Origin: SYIM01 sp041182885
Lineage (GTDB): Bacteria > Pseudomonadota > Gammaproteobacteria > Burkholderiales > Burkholderiaceae_E
DNA: 33,996 bases
Reading direction: 5' to 3'
NCBI GenBank assembly: GCA_049423065.1
Contig: JBMSQB010000048.1
Location: 1-33,996 of the forward strand
In this document: positions 1-6,151 of the stretch, in pieces
Layout: each line of letters begins with the position of its first letter
Position numbering within the stretch: position 1 is the first letter of the stretch
Notes under the pieces: model-generated
Databases searched by the model: none
What the model saw: only the letters and a program-made list of their open reading frames with translations
Told to the model about the DNA's origin: nothing
Program-made: the position numbers and the translations under genes

Positions 1-76
1 TGGTGCCGGCTACCTGACTCGAACAGGTGACCTACCGCTTACAAGGCGGTTGCTCTACCAACTGAGCTAAGCCGGC
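1..76 (-). tRNA. tRNA-Thr (anticodon UGU)
   Basis: Read on the minus strand this folds into a complete cloverleaf of 76 nt. It has a 7-bp acceptor stem (GCCGGCT/AGCCGGC), discriminator A and an encoded CCA end at position 1. The D arm is GCTC/GAGC, the anticodon stem is ACCGC/GCGGT with loop CTTGTAA, and the T arm is ACCTG/CAGGT with loop TTCGAGT. Positions 34-36 read TGT, which decodes ACA threonine codons. It lies 43 bp downstream of sspB on the same strand, so it could be read through from the petABC-sspAB transcript or have its own promoter. Confidence 0.97.
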
Positions 77-119
77 AATGCTCTCCCCCGTGCGCTGCGG
101 ATGATACGCCGCGTTGGGG

Positions 120-1028
120 TTATTTGATGCGTTTCAACTGCGGACGGACAGGCGGCGATGGCGGAGGCTCATCAGGAGCCGGTCCGGTCACCGACGATGC
201 GCTTGATCCGCCGGCAGGCGTGGTCTCGGCGCCCGCCGGCAGCGGCGCCGCAGGCGCTTGCGACGGCTCGGTCGCCGCGTTGACAGGACGACGTGAAGTG
301 TCGCTCCCGGTTGGCGCGCCATCGGGAACCGCAGAGAGCTTGCCACGCCGGCGTGCCTTGGGCGCCGCCGAGCGCGGGGTGCGCCCGGCTGGCAAGGCCG
401 AATCGACCGCCTGGAGGACCGGCGCCGAGCCGGTGGCAGGGCTACCCAGAGGGGCTGCAGTCGCAGGTTCGGAGACAGCGAGCACCGGTGCAGCCCGCGC
501 GGGCGCCGCCGGAGCGGTGTCGGTTCCCGTGGAGGATGCAGCGCCCGGCGCCTCGGCTTGAGCAGACGGCTCGGCAGTGGCGGCAGGCGGCTGCGTCGGA
601 CGGGGGACCAGCTTGGGTCGCGACGCGGGTCGGGGGGAGGACGAACCGGGAACCGGCGCCGCCTTGTTGGCCCCGCCCGATTCCGGCGCCCCACGCTCCG
701 GTGCAAGCGCAAGCGCCTTGGGCACATCAAACGCCATGCCGTGGCCCGTTTCCTGGGCATAGATTGCCGATACGTTTTCGATCGGTATCGACACCTGTCG
801 AACCGAGCCCGAGAACCGCGCTTCGAATTCGATCAGATCATTGCCCAACTGCAGCCGGTTGGTGGCCACAGCCGACACATTGAGAACGATCTCGCCGTTG
901 CGGACAAACTCGCGCGGGACCTGGGTTCGCTCATCAACCATGACCGCGAGATAGGGGCGGTAGCCACTGTCCTCGCACCACTGGTGGATTGCGCGAATGA
1001 GGTAGGGCTTGGTCGACAGCTCAGCCAT
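120..1028 (-). CDS. sspB: ClpXP specificity-enhancing factor SspB with a very long disordered tail
   Basis: SspB is an adaptor that delivers ssrA-tagged and other substrates to the ClpXP protease. Residues 1 to about 105 (beginning MAELSTKPYLIRAI) match the SspB fold, including the conserved segment LNVSAVATNRLQLGND. The protein is 302 residues, against about 165 in E. coli. The extra length is a tail of about 195 residues rich in Ala, Pro, Ser and Gly, with one basic patch (PKARRRGKL). The tail ends in RPQLKRIK, which resembles the ClpX-binding XB motif at the E. coli SspB C-terminus (RPALRVVK). It is the last protein gene of the petABC-sspAB block, 75 bp after sspA. The identity is secure; the role of the tail is unknown. 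Confidence 0.95.
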   Translation of the reverse strand: MAELSTKPYLIRAIHQWCEDSGYRPYLAVMVDERTQVPREFVRNGEIVLNVSAVATNRLQLGNDLIEFEARFSGSVRQVSIPIENVSAIYAQETGHGMAFDVPKALALAPERGAPESGGANKAAPVPGSSSPRPASRPKLVPRPTQPPAATAEPSAQAEAPGAASSTGTDTAPAAPARAAPVLAVSEPATAAPLGSPATGSAPVLQAVDSALPAGRTPRSAAPKARRRGKLSAVPDGAPTGSDTSRRPVNAATEPSQAPAAPLPAGAETTPAGGSSASSVTGPAPDEPPPSPPVRPQLKRIK

Positions 1029-1103
1029 GGATGTGCAGGGCGTCCGGTTGACGAGACGGCGGCGCGGTCCTCAGGCAACGTCCGAGGACGGCGCGCGACG
1101 CGC

Positions 1104-1718
1104 TCAACGGCGCATCACCTTCTCCGAGGGCGTGAGCGCCTCGATGTAGGCGGGCCGTGAAAAGATGCGCTCGGCATAACGCAGGAGCGGTGCCGCGGTC
1201 TTGGGCATCTCGATGCCGTAATGGTCGAGGCGCCAGAGCAGCGGCGCGATCGCAACATCCAGCATGGAAAACTCTTCACCCAGCATGTGCTTGTTCTTGA
1301 TGAAGATGGGCGTGAGCTGGGTGAGCCGATCGCGAATCTGCTGGCGCGCCTTGTCCTGCAGCTTCTGCGCATCCTTGGAAGCGTCACGCCGCTCGAGCAC
1401 CTGCACATGCACGAACAGCTCCCGCTCGAAATTGAACAGGAACAGCCGCGCCCGGGCGCGCATCACCGGATCGGCAGGCATCAGCTGCGGATGAGGAAAG
1501 CGCTCATCAATGTATTCGTTGATGATGTTGGATTCGTAAAGGATCAGGTCGCGCTCGACCAGGATGGGAACCTGGCCGTAGGGATTCATGATCGAGATGT
1601 CTTCGGGCTTGTTGTAGAGATCAACATCCCGAATTTCAAAGTCCATGCCTTTTTCAAACAGCACGAGTCTGCAGCGCTGTGAAAACGGGCAGGTGGTTCC
1701 GGAGTACAGGACCATCAT
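1104..1718 (-). CDS. sspA: stringent starvation protein A (GST-fold RNA polymerase-associated protein)
   Basis: SspA is a glutathione-S-transferase-like protein that binds RNA polymerase and acts in stress and starvation responses. The 204-residue product has a thioredoxin-like N-terminal domain (about residues 1-78) with Cys10 in a TTCPFS motif and the conserved NPYGQVPILVERDLILYES stretch, followed by an all-helical GST C-terminal domain containing APLLWRLDHYGIEMP. Length and motifs are normal for the family. Two ATG codons stand in tandem at the start (1718 and 1715). It follows petC after a 97-bp gap that holds a strong hairpin, and precedes sspB. Unlike E. coli SspA it keeps a CPxS motif at the GST active-site position; whether this is functional cannot be told from sequence. 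Confidence 0.95.
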   Translation of the reverse strand: MMVLYSGTTCPFSQRCRLVLFEKGMDFEIRDVDLYNKPEDISIMNPYGQVPILVERDLILYESNIINEYIDERFPHPQLMPADPVMRARARLFLFNFERELFVHVQVLERRDASKDAQKLQDKARQQIRDRLTQLTPIFIKNKHMLGEEFSMLDVAIAPLLWRLDHYGIEMPKTAAPLLRYAERIFSRPAYIEALTPSEKVMRR

Positions 1719-1764
1719 GGCGGGCGGCTTCCGTGAATGCTCGGCCGAAAGGGAAAGCGGGGCA

Positions 1765-1784
1765 ACGGTCAGCGGGCTGACCGT
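1765..1784 (-). other. hairpin between petC and sspA
   Basis: A perfect 8-bp inverted repeat (ACGGTCAG/CTGACCGT) with a 4-nt loop lies 31 bp after the petC stop and about 45 bp before sspA. It has no T-run after it on the minus strand, so it is not a canonical intrinsic terminator. It may be an mRNA-stabilising or processing element, or a weak attenuator, separating pet from ssp expression. Confidence 0.5.
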
Positions 1785-1815
1785 GTAACCACGCCGGCGA
1801 CGACGGCAGTACCGT

Positions 1816-2688
1816 CTATTTGACGTCTTTCCAGTAGACGCGGTTCAGGTTCCAGGCAAACACCGTGAACAGCGCGAGAAACATCAGCACCCAGGCACCG
1901 AGCCGCACGCGGGTTCCAGCGCTCGGGTCGGACATGTAGGTGATGAAGGCCACCAGATCGGCAACCTGTGAGTCATAGTCAGCGGACGATACGCCACCGC
2001 CCTCAGGCTTGCCGAGCTTGATGGTTTTACCGGCGTGCGGATGACCACCCGTCAGCTTGTCGGTGGCTTCAGTCCGGTAACCCTGCGCGTCAAAACTGAC
2101 CGTGGTGCGAACAAATCCTTCCGACTTGCCGGTCTTGGGATCGCGACTTTCGCGAATGTCCTCGATGGTTGCGCCGCGCGAGCCCTGCATGGGCCAGAGC
2201 ACATGGGGCATCCCGACATTTTCGAACAGCGCATTGTTCCAGCCGGTGGAGCGCGTGCCATCGCGGTAATAGGCCCGCAGATAGGTGTAGAGCCAGTCGG
2301 AGCCGGTGCCGTCGTGCGACGCACGCGCCCGGGCGATCACGGAAAGATCGGGCGGCAACGCGCCAAACCACTCCTTGGCATCCGCGGCGCGGATGGCGAC
2401 CTTCATGGGTTCACCGACCTTGTCGGCGGTGAACATGAGGTGCCGCCTGATCTGGTCCTCGGTGAGGCCGATGTCACGCAACCGGTTGTAGCGCATCGCC
2501 GAAGCGCCGTGACAGTTGAGGCAGTAGTTGACGAACAGCTTGGCGCCATTCTGGAGCGCTGCCTGCTCCGTCAGCTTTTCCACGGGGAAACGATCGAGCG
2601 GGAAGGACGAGCCTCCCGCCGCAGCGGCCGTCCCGGCGATGACGGCAGAGGCAAGGAGCGCAGCCAGCCGAGCGAACAGTTTTTTCAT
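1816..2688 (-). CDS. petC: ubiquinol-cytochrome c reductase, cytochrome c1 subunit
   Basis: Cytochrome c1 of the bc1 complex carries electrons from the Rieske protein to soluble cytochrome c on the periplasmic face. From the ATG at 2688 the protein has 290 residues. It starts MKKLFARLAALL, a Sec signal peptide with likely cleavage near AAAA/GG (around residue 24). The covalent haem site is CLNCH at residues 56-60. The GALPPDLSVIARAR and GMPHVLWPMQG segments are typical, the latter likely holding the axial Met. A single C-terminal anchor helix (LGAWVLMFLALFTVFAW) is followed by a basic tail. The frame is open 25 codons further upstream, but that would overlap petB and hide the signal peptide, so 2688 is chosen. 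It lies 19 bp after petB. Confidence 0.95.
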   Translation of the reverse strand: MKKLFARLAALLASAVIAGTAAAAGGSSFPLDRFPVEKLTEQAALQNGAKLFVNYCLNCHGASAMRYNRLRDIGLTEDQIRRHLMFTADKVGEPMKVAIRAADAKEWFGALPPDLSVIARARASHDGTGSDWLYTYLRAYYRDGTRSTGWNNALFENVGMPHVLWPMQGSRGATIEDIRESRDPKTGKSEGFVRTTVSFDAQGYRTEATDKLTGGHPHAGKTIKLGKPEGGGVSSADYDSQVADLVAFITYMSDPSAGTRVRLGAWVLMFLALFTVFAWNLNRVYWKDVK

Positions 2689-2707
2689 TTTCTGGGGACT
2701 CCAGCGG

Positions 2708-4114
2708 TCAGTGCGCTGCAAACGTGACGCGATCCGGCGCGCTCTTGAATTCGCCCATTGCACTCCACCAGGGCATCAGCATGAAGAAGGCGAAGTAGAG
2801 AAGCGTCCCGATCTTGGCGACCAGGTTGCGGAGCTCTTCAGGCGGCTGGACACCGAGGTATCCCAGCACCAGGAACACCACCACGAAGACGCCATAGACC
2901 CACTTGTGCCAGCCCGGCCGATAGCGGATGGAGCGCACCGGGCTGTGGTCGATCCAGGGCATGGCAAAGAGGATGAGCACCGCGGCGCCCATTGCCACCA
3001 CTCCCCAGAACTTGGCCTCGACCAGGAAGAAGCCCGCAATCAGGACGAGCACTGCGCCCAGGGTGATGACCTTGACGCTCGCATAGCGCGCAGTGCCCAG
3101 TACCAGCAAGGCATAGAACACCAGGAACGGAGTCATCCAGTACATGAGGAAGTCGTCGGTGACGGCACGCAGCACCGAGTAGTAGGGCGTGAAATACCAG
3201 ACGGGTGCGATATGGGGCGGCGTCTTGAGCGGATCAGCGGGAATGAAGTTGTTGTACTCGAGGAAGTAGCCCCCCGCCTCGGGTGCGAAGAAGACGATGG
3301 CCGAGAACGCAATGAGAAACACCGACACGCCCAGAATGTCGTGCACCGTGTAGTAGGGATGGAACGGGATGCCGTCAAGCGGCACGCCGTTGGCGTCTTT
3401 CTTGGCCTTGATGTCAACGCCGTCGGGGTTGTTGGAGCCCACTTCGTGGAGCGCCACGATGTGCGCGGCCACCAGGCCCAGCAGAACCAGCGGGATGGCA
3501 ATGACGTGGAACGCGAAGAAACGGTTGAGGGTGGCATCACCCACCACGTAGTCACCGCGAATCCAGATGGACAGCTCCGGCCCGATGAAGGGAATGGCCG
3601 CGAACAGATTGACGATGACCTGCGCACCCCAGTAGGACATCTGGCCCCAGGGGAGCAGGTAACCGAAGAACGCCTCGGCCATCAGGCACAGGAAGATGAG
3701 GCAGCCGAAGATCCAGACCAGCTCGCGCGGCTTCCGGTAGGAGCCGTAGATGAGGCCACGGAACATGTGGAGGTAGACCACCACGAAGAAGGCCGAGGCG
3801 CCGGTGGAGTGCAGGTAGCGCACCAGCCAGCCCCAGGGTACATCGCGCATGATGTACTCGACCGAGGCAAACGCCACCGGTACGCCGGCGTCGTTCAACG
3901 AGGCGTCAGGCTTGTAGTGCATGACGAGAAAAATGCCGGTGACGATCTGGATCACCAGCACCAGCATGGCGAGCGACCCGAAGAAGTACCAGAAGTTGAA
4001 GTTTTTCGGAGCGTAGTACTCCGACAGATGCGCTTTCCAGGTGGCCGTCAGCGGGAAACGCTGGTCGACCCAGCCAAGTAGGCCAGTGGTTTCAACTTGC
4101 TTTTGCTGCGCCAT
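2708..4114 (-). CDS. petB: ubiquinol-cytochrome c reductase, cytochrome b subunit
   Basis: Cytochrome b is the membrane core of the bc1 complex, carrying two b haems and the two quinone sites. The 468-residue protein is a single-chain full-length cytochrome b. Expected haem ligands are His102 and His116 (LHSTGAS, YLHMFRG) and His203 and His218 (AFHVIAIP, AAHIVALHEVG). The quinol-oxidation loop reads PVWY at residues 304-307 instead of the common PEWY. I recall this variant from other beta- and gammaproteobacteria, so it is not damage. There are eight or more transmembrane segments. A GGAG Shine-Dalgarno sequence lies about 10 nt before the ATG. It is preceded by petA (119-bp gap with a nested hairpin) and followed by petC. 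Confidence 0.97.
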   Translation of the reverse strand: MAQQKQVETTGLLGWVDQRFPLTATWKAHLSEYYAPKNFNFWYFFGSLAMLVLVIQIVTGIFLVMHYKPDASLNDAGVPVAFASVEYIMRDVPWGWLVRYLHSTGASAFFVVVYLHMFRGLIYGSYRKPRELVWIFGCLIFLCLMAEAFFGYLLPWGQMSYWGAQVIVNLFAAIPFIGPELSIWIRGDYVVGDATLNRFFAFHVIAIPLVLLGLVAAHIVALHEVGSNNPDGVDIKAKKDANGVPLDGIPFHPYYTVHDILGVSVFLIAFSAIVFFAPEAGGYFLEYNNFIPADPLKTPPHIAPVWYFTPYYSVLRAVTDDFLMYWMTPFLVFYALLVLGTARYASVKVITLGAVLVLIAGFFLVEAKFWGVVAMGAAVLILFAMPWIDHSPVRSIRYRPGWHKWVYGVFVVVFLVLGYLGVQPPEELRNLVAKIGTLLYFAFFMLMPWWSAMGEFKSAPDRVTFAAH

Positions 4115-4145
4115 TTTTCAGTTGCTCCTCGCGGCTTTCACGAGC

Positions 4146-4183
4146 GGGATGAGGGGGTCTCGATTATGCGCATCGAGCATCCC
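4146..4183 (-). other. nested stem-loop in the petA-petB gap
   Basis: On the minus-strand transcript GGGATG pairs with CATCCC (outer stem). Directly inside it CTCGAT pairs with ATCGAG around a 7-nt loop. The two 6-bp stems stack, interrupted on one side by a 7-nt ACCCCCT bulge. The structure ends 31 nt before the petB start codon. The C-rich bulge region could also pair partly with the GAGG of the petB ribosome-binding site. No T-run follows it. A role in setting the Rieske to cytochrome b ratio is inference. Confidence 0.5.
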
Positions 4184-4233
4184 ATCGTCCGGTAAGGTAT
4201 TAAGGTCTTCACGATGCCCGACTGCACCGTTGA

Positions 4234-4836
4234 TCAGGCGGTTTTGTCCTCGCCGATCAGGATGCGGGTGTCTGACAGGTAGCGGTGGGGCGGCACCTCG
4301 AGGTTGTCGGGTGCCGGCTTGTTCTTGAACACCCGGCCAGCCAGATCGAAGGTGGATCCGTGGCAGGGGCACAGGAACCCGCCCGACCAGTCATCGGGCA
4401 GCGACGGCTGTGGGCCGGTGGCGAATTTGTCGCTGGGCGAACACCCGAGGTGCGAGCAGATGCCAACCACCACCAGATACTCCGGCTTGATGGAGCGATG
4501 CGGGTTTTTCGCGTAATCGGGCGTGGGATAGGCGGTGCGGATGGACCCGGGGTCGGCCACCTGCGGCTCGGTGCCTTTCAGGGTGGCGAGCATTTCCTGG
4601 GTGCGACGGAGCACCCAGACCGGTTTGCCGCGCCACTCCACCCGCTTGAGTTCGCCGGGTTGCATGGCGGACACGTCAATTTCAACCGGCGCGCCGGCCG
4701 CCTTGGCTTTTTCCGAGGGCGCAAAGGTGCTGACAAAGGGCACCACAACGGCCGCACCGCCCGCTGCACCCGCCGCGGCCACAAGACCGATCGCCGAGCG
4801 GCGGGACGATTCGGAGGGCTTCAAAGTTTCACTCAT
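4234..4836 (-). CDS. petA: ubiquinol-cytochrome c reductase, Rieske iron-sulfur subunit
   Basis: The Rieske protein takes electrons from quinol at the Qo site and passes them to cytochrome c1. The 200-residue product has the two cluster loops CSHLGC (Cys127, His129, Cys132) and CPCHGS (Cys156, Cys158, His159). This gives two Cys and two His ligands to the 2Fe-2S cluster plus the disulfide pair Cys132-Cys158. The N-terminus has SSRRSAIGL followed by an uncleaved hydrophobic segment (about residues 16-38). This is the usual twin-arginine anchor of bacterial Rieske proteins and links it to the tatABC genes in this same window. It is the first gene of the petABC-sspAB run, divergent from the TRAP operon. 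Confidence 0.97.
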   Translation of the reverse strand: MSETLKPSESSRRSAIGLVAAAGAAGGAAVVVPFVSTFAPSEKAKAAGAPVEIDVSAMQPGELKRVEWRGKPVWVLRRTQEMLATLKGTEPQVADPGSIRTAYPTPDYAKNPHRSIKPEYLVVVGICSHLGCSPSDKFATGPQPSLPDDWSGGFLCPCHGSTFDLAGRVFKNKPAPDNLEVPPHRYLSDTRILIGEDKTA

Positions 4837-4888
4837 CGTCTTGTCCGAGATGGAACATCCATCGCTTAAGTTCGCTGGAAAACCCTTT

Positions 4889-4916
4889 ATTCTAACCGAT
4901 TGGTGCCGTGCAATAA
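4889..4916 (-). promoter_or_regulatory. candidate promoter for petABC-sspAB
   Basis: On the minus strand a -10-like TAGAAT (4894-4889) lies 16 nt downstream of a weak -35-like TTATTG (4916-4911). The site is in the 178-bp gap between petA and the divergent TRAP operon and would leave a leader of roughly 45 nt. The -35 match is poor, so this is a suggestion only. Confidence 0.35.
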
Positions 4917-4972
4917 ACCTGTTGCTGGCGGGGCCTGCCTGCGCCGCGCCTCTCCATACCCGTCGCGGGGGC

Positions 4973-4978
4973 TACAAT
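4973..4978 (+). promoter_or_regulatory. candidate -10 element for the TRAP-nadC-phnN operon
   Basis: TACAAT, a close match to the sigma-70 -10 consensus, sits 36 nt before the start codon of the substrate-binding protein gene. No convincing -35 is visible 16-18 nt upstream (CTCTCC). The remainder of the 178-bp divergent gap shows no clear operator palindrome. Confidence 0.4.
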
Positions 4979-5014
4979 CGGGCCAAAACGATGCGACACC
5001 ACAAGGAGACCGCG

Positions 5015-6019
5015 ATGCCCGATCTTTTCAACACCGGCCGACGCAGGCTTGTCACCGGACTTGCAGCCACCGTTGCCTCCATCGCTTTTCCCGCCGCGGC
5101 AAGCGCTCAGGGCGCTCCCGCCAAAGTCACCCTCGCGGGCGGGTCGGTGGGCGGTGCGTGGAGCGCGGTTGGTACGGCCATCGGCGAGACGCTTCGAAAA
5201 GAATATCCCGGCATTTCATTCACCTACGAACCCGGGCGTGAAGCAGGCAACCTGCTCCTTGTGTCACAGGGCAAGGTACAACTCGGTATCGCCCATGCGC
5301 AGCTCGCCCGCCAGGCCGAAGCCGGCGTCGAGCCCTTCACCCAGCCCCTGAAAAATGTGCGGGCGGTTGCCATGATCGACCCGGAAGCGGCGGTGCAGAT
5401 TCTCGCCACCACCGCCTCGGGCATCACCAGCATCGACCAGATCCGCGAGAAAAAGATGCCCGTCAGGGTCGCGCTCAACTCCAAGGGCACGCTCATGGCG
5501 GTGGCCGGTGAAGCGGTGTTCAGCGCTCACGGGTTCAGTGTGAAAGACATCGAAAGCTGGGGCGGGCGGCTGAATTACGTCGCCTACAACAATGGCCTCG
5601 CACTGATGAAGAACGGCCAGATCGATCTCATCATCAACATGCTTGCGTTCCCATCAAGCCAGATTGTCAACGCCGCCCGAGACACGCAGTTCAAGCTGAT
5701 CGGCCTGGGCCCCGAGGCCATCGACAAGCTGAACAAACAACTCGGCACTGAAACCATCAGCGTGCCCGCCAACACCTACGCGTTCTCGCCGGAGGCCGCC
5801 AACACAGTGCGCGGCAGCGTGGTGGTGATGGCTGCGGCCGAAATGAAAGATGGCGAGGCGGAGGCCATTGTGGCGGCGATGCTCAAGCACTTCGATTTCC
5901 TGCAGAAGTCGCATGCCACGTTGGCGCGGCTCACACCGGAAAGCCTCACCCGGGTAGCTCCGCTCCCCCTGCACCCGGGCGCGGCCGCCGCCTACCGCAA
6001 GGCGGGTCTGCTCAAGTAG
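5015..6019 (+). CDS. TAXI-family TRAP transporter periplasmic solute-binding protein
   Basis: This is the extracytoplasmic receptor of a TRAP (tripartite ATP-independent periplasmic) transporter of the TAXI subgroup. From ATG 5015 it has 334 residues, set by an excellent ribosome-binding site (AAGGAG, 6 nt before the start). The frame is open far upstream, but only this start gives a signal peptide: RRRLVTGLAATVASIA with cleavage near AASA/QG (residue about 30). The RRR-x-hydrophobic stretch could be Tat-type. Family signatures are TLAGGSVGGAWSAVGTAIGE near the mature N-terminus and the VALNSKGT and NMLAFPSSQ regions. The ligand cannot be read from sequence; TAXI systems usually import carboxylates or amino-acid-like acids. 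It is followed by its fused permease and by PRPP-linked enzymes, which hints at a heterocyclic carboxylate. First gene of the operon. Confidence 0.9.
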   Translation: MPDLFNTGRRRLVTGLAATVASIAFPAAASAQGAPAKVTLAGGSVGGAWSAVGTAIGETLRKEYPGISFTYEPGREAGNLLLVSQGKVQLGIAHAQLARQAEAGVEPFTQPLKNVRAVAMIDPEAAVQILATTASGITSIDQIREKKMPVRVALNSKGTLMAVAGEAVFSAHGFSVKDIESWGGRLNYVAYNNGLALMKNGQIDLIINMLAFPSSQIVNAARDTQFKLIGLGPEAIDKLNKQLGTETISVPANTYAFSPEAANTVRGSVVVMAAAEMKDGEAEAIVAAMLKHFDFLQKSHATLARLTPESLTRVAPLPLHPGAAAAYRKAGLLK

Positions 6020-6024
6020 GGTCG

Positions 6025-6048
6025 GCGCGCCGCCTGTGCGCGGCGTGC
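6025..6048 (+). other. hairpin between binding-protein and permease genes
   Basis: GCGCGCCGC pairs with GCGGCGTGC (9 bp, one G-U wobble) around a 6-nt loop, starting 5 nt after the binding-protein stop codon. No T-run follows. The position suits an mRNA 3'-end stabiliser or partial terminator that would make more binding protein than permease, as seen in other binding-protein transport operons. The rest of the 132-bp gap shows nothing else I can name. Confidence 0.45.
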
Positions 6049-6151
6049 ACTGGTCCTTGCCTCGCGTGCTTACTGCCGTCGTTCTCTCGCCAACCCCATC
6101 CAAGGGTGACCCCCGGGCGGGAAGCTGGTTCACCCTCACCGGAATCCCTCG

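Noticed and set aside
2528..4081. 517-codon plus-strand open frame opposite petB and petC
   Set aside because: It is antisense to two clearly conserved bc1 genes. Its translation is rich in His, Glu, Asp, Gln and Arg, as expected for the shadow of hydrophobic membrane-protein codons, and it has no recognisable domain.
2708..4114. PVWY in place of PEWY in cytochrome b as a damaged Qo site
   Set aside because: I recall the PVWY variant from many beta- and gammaproteobacterial bc1 complexes, so it is normal here.
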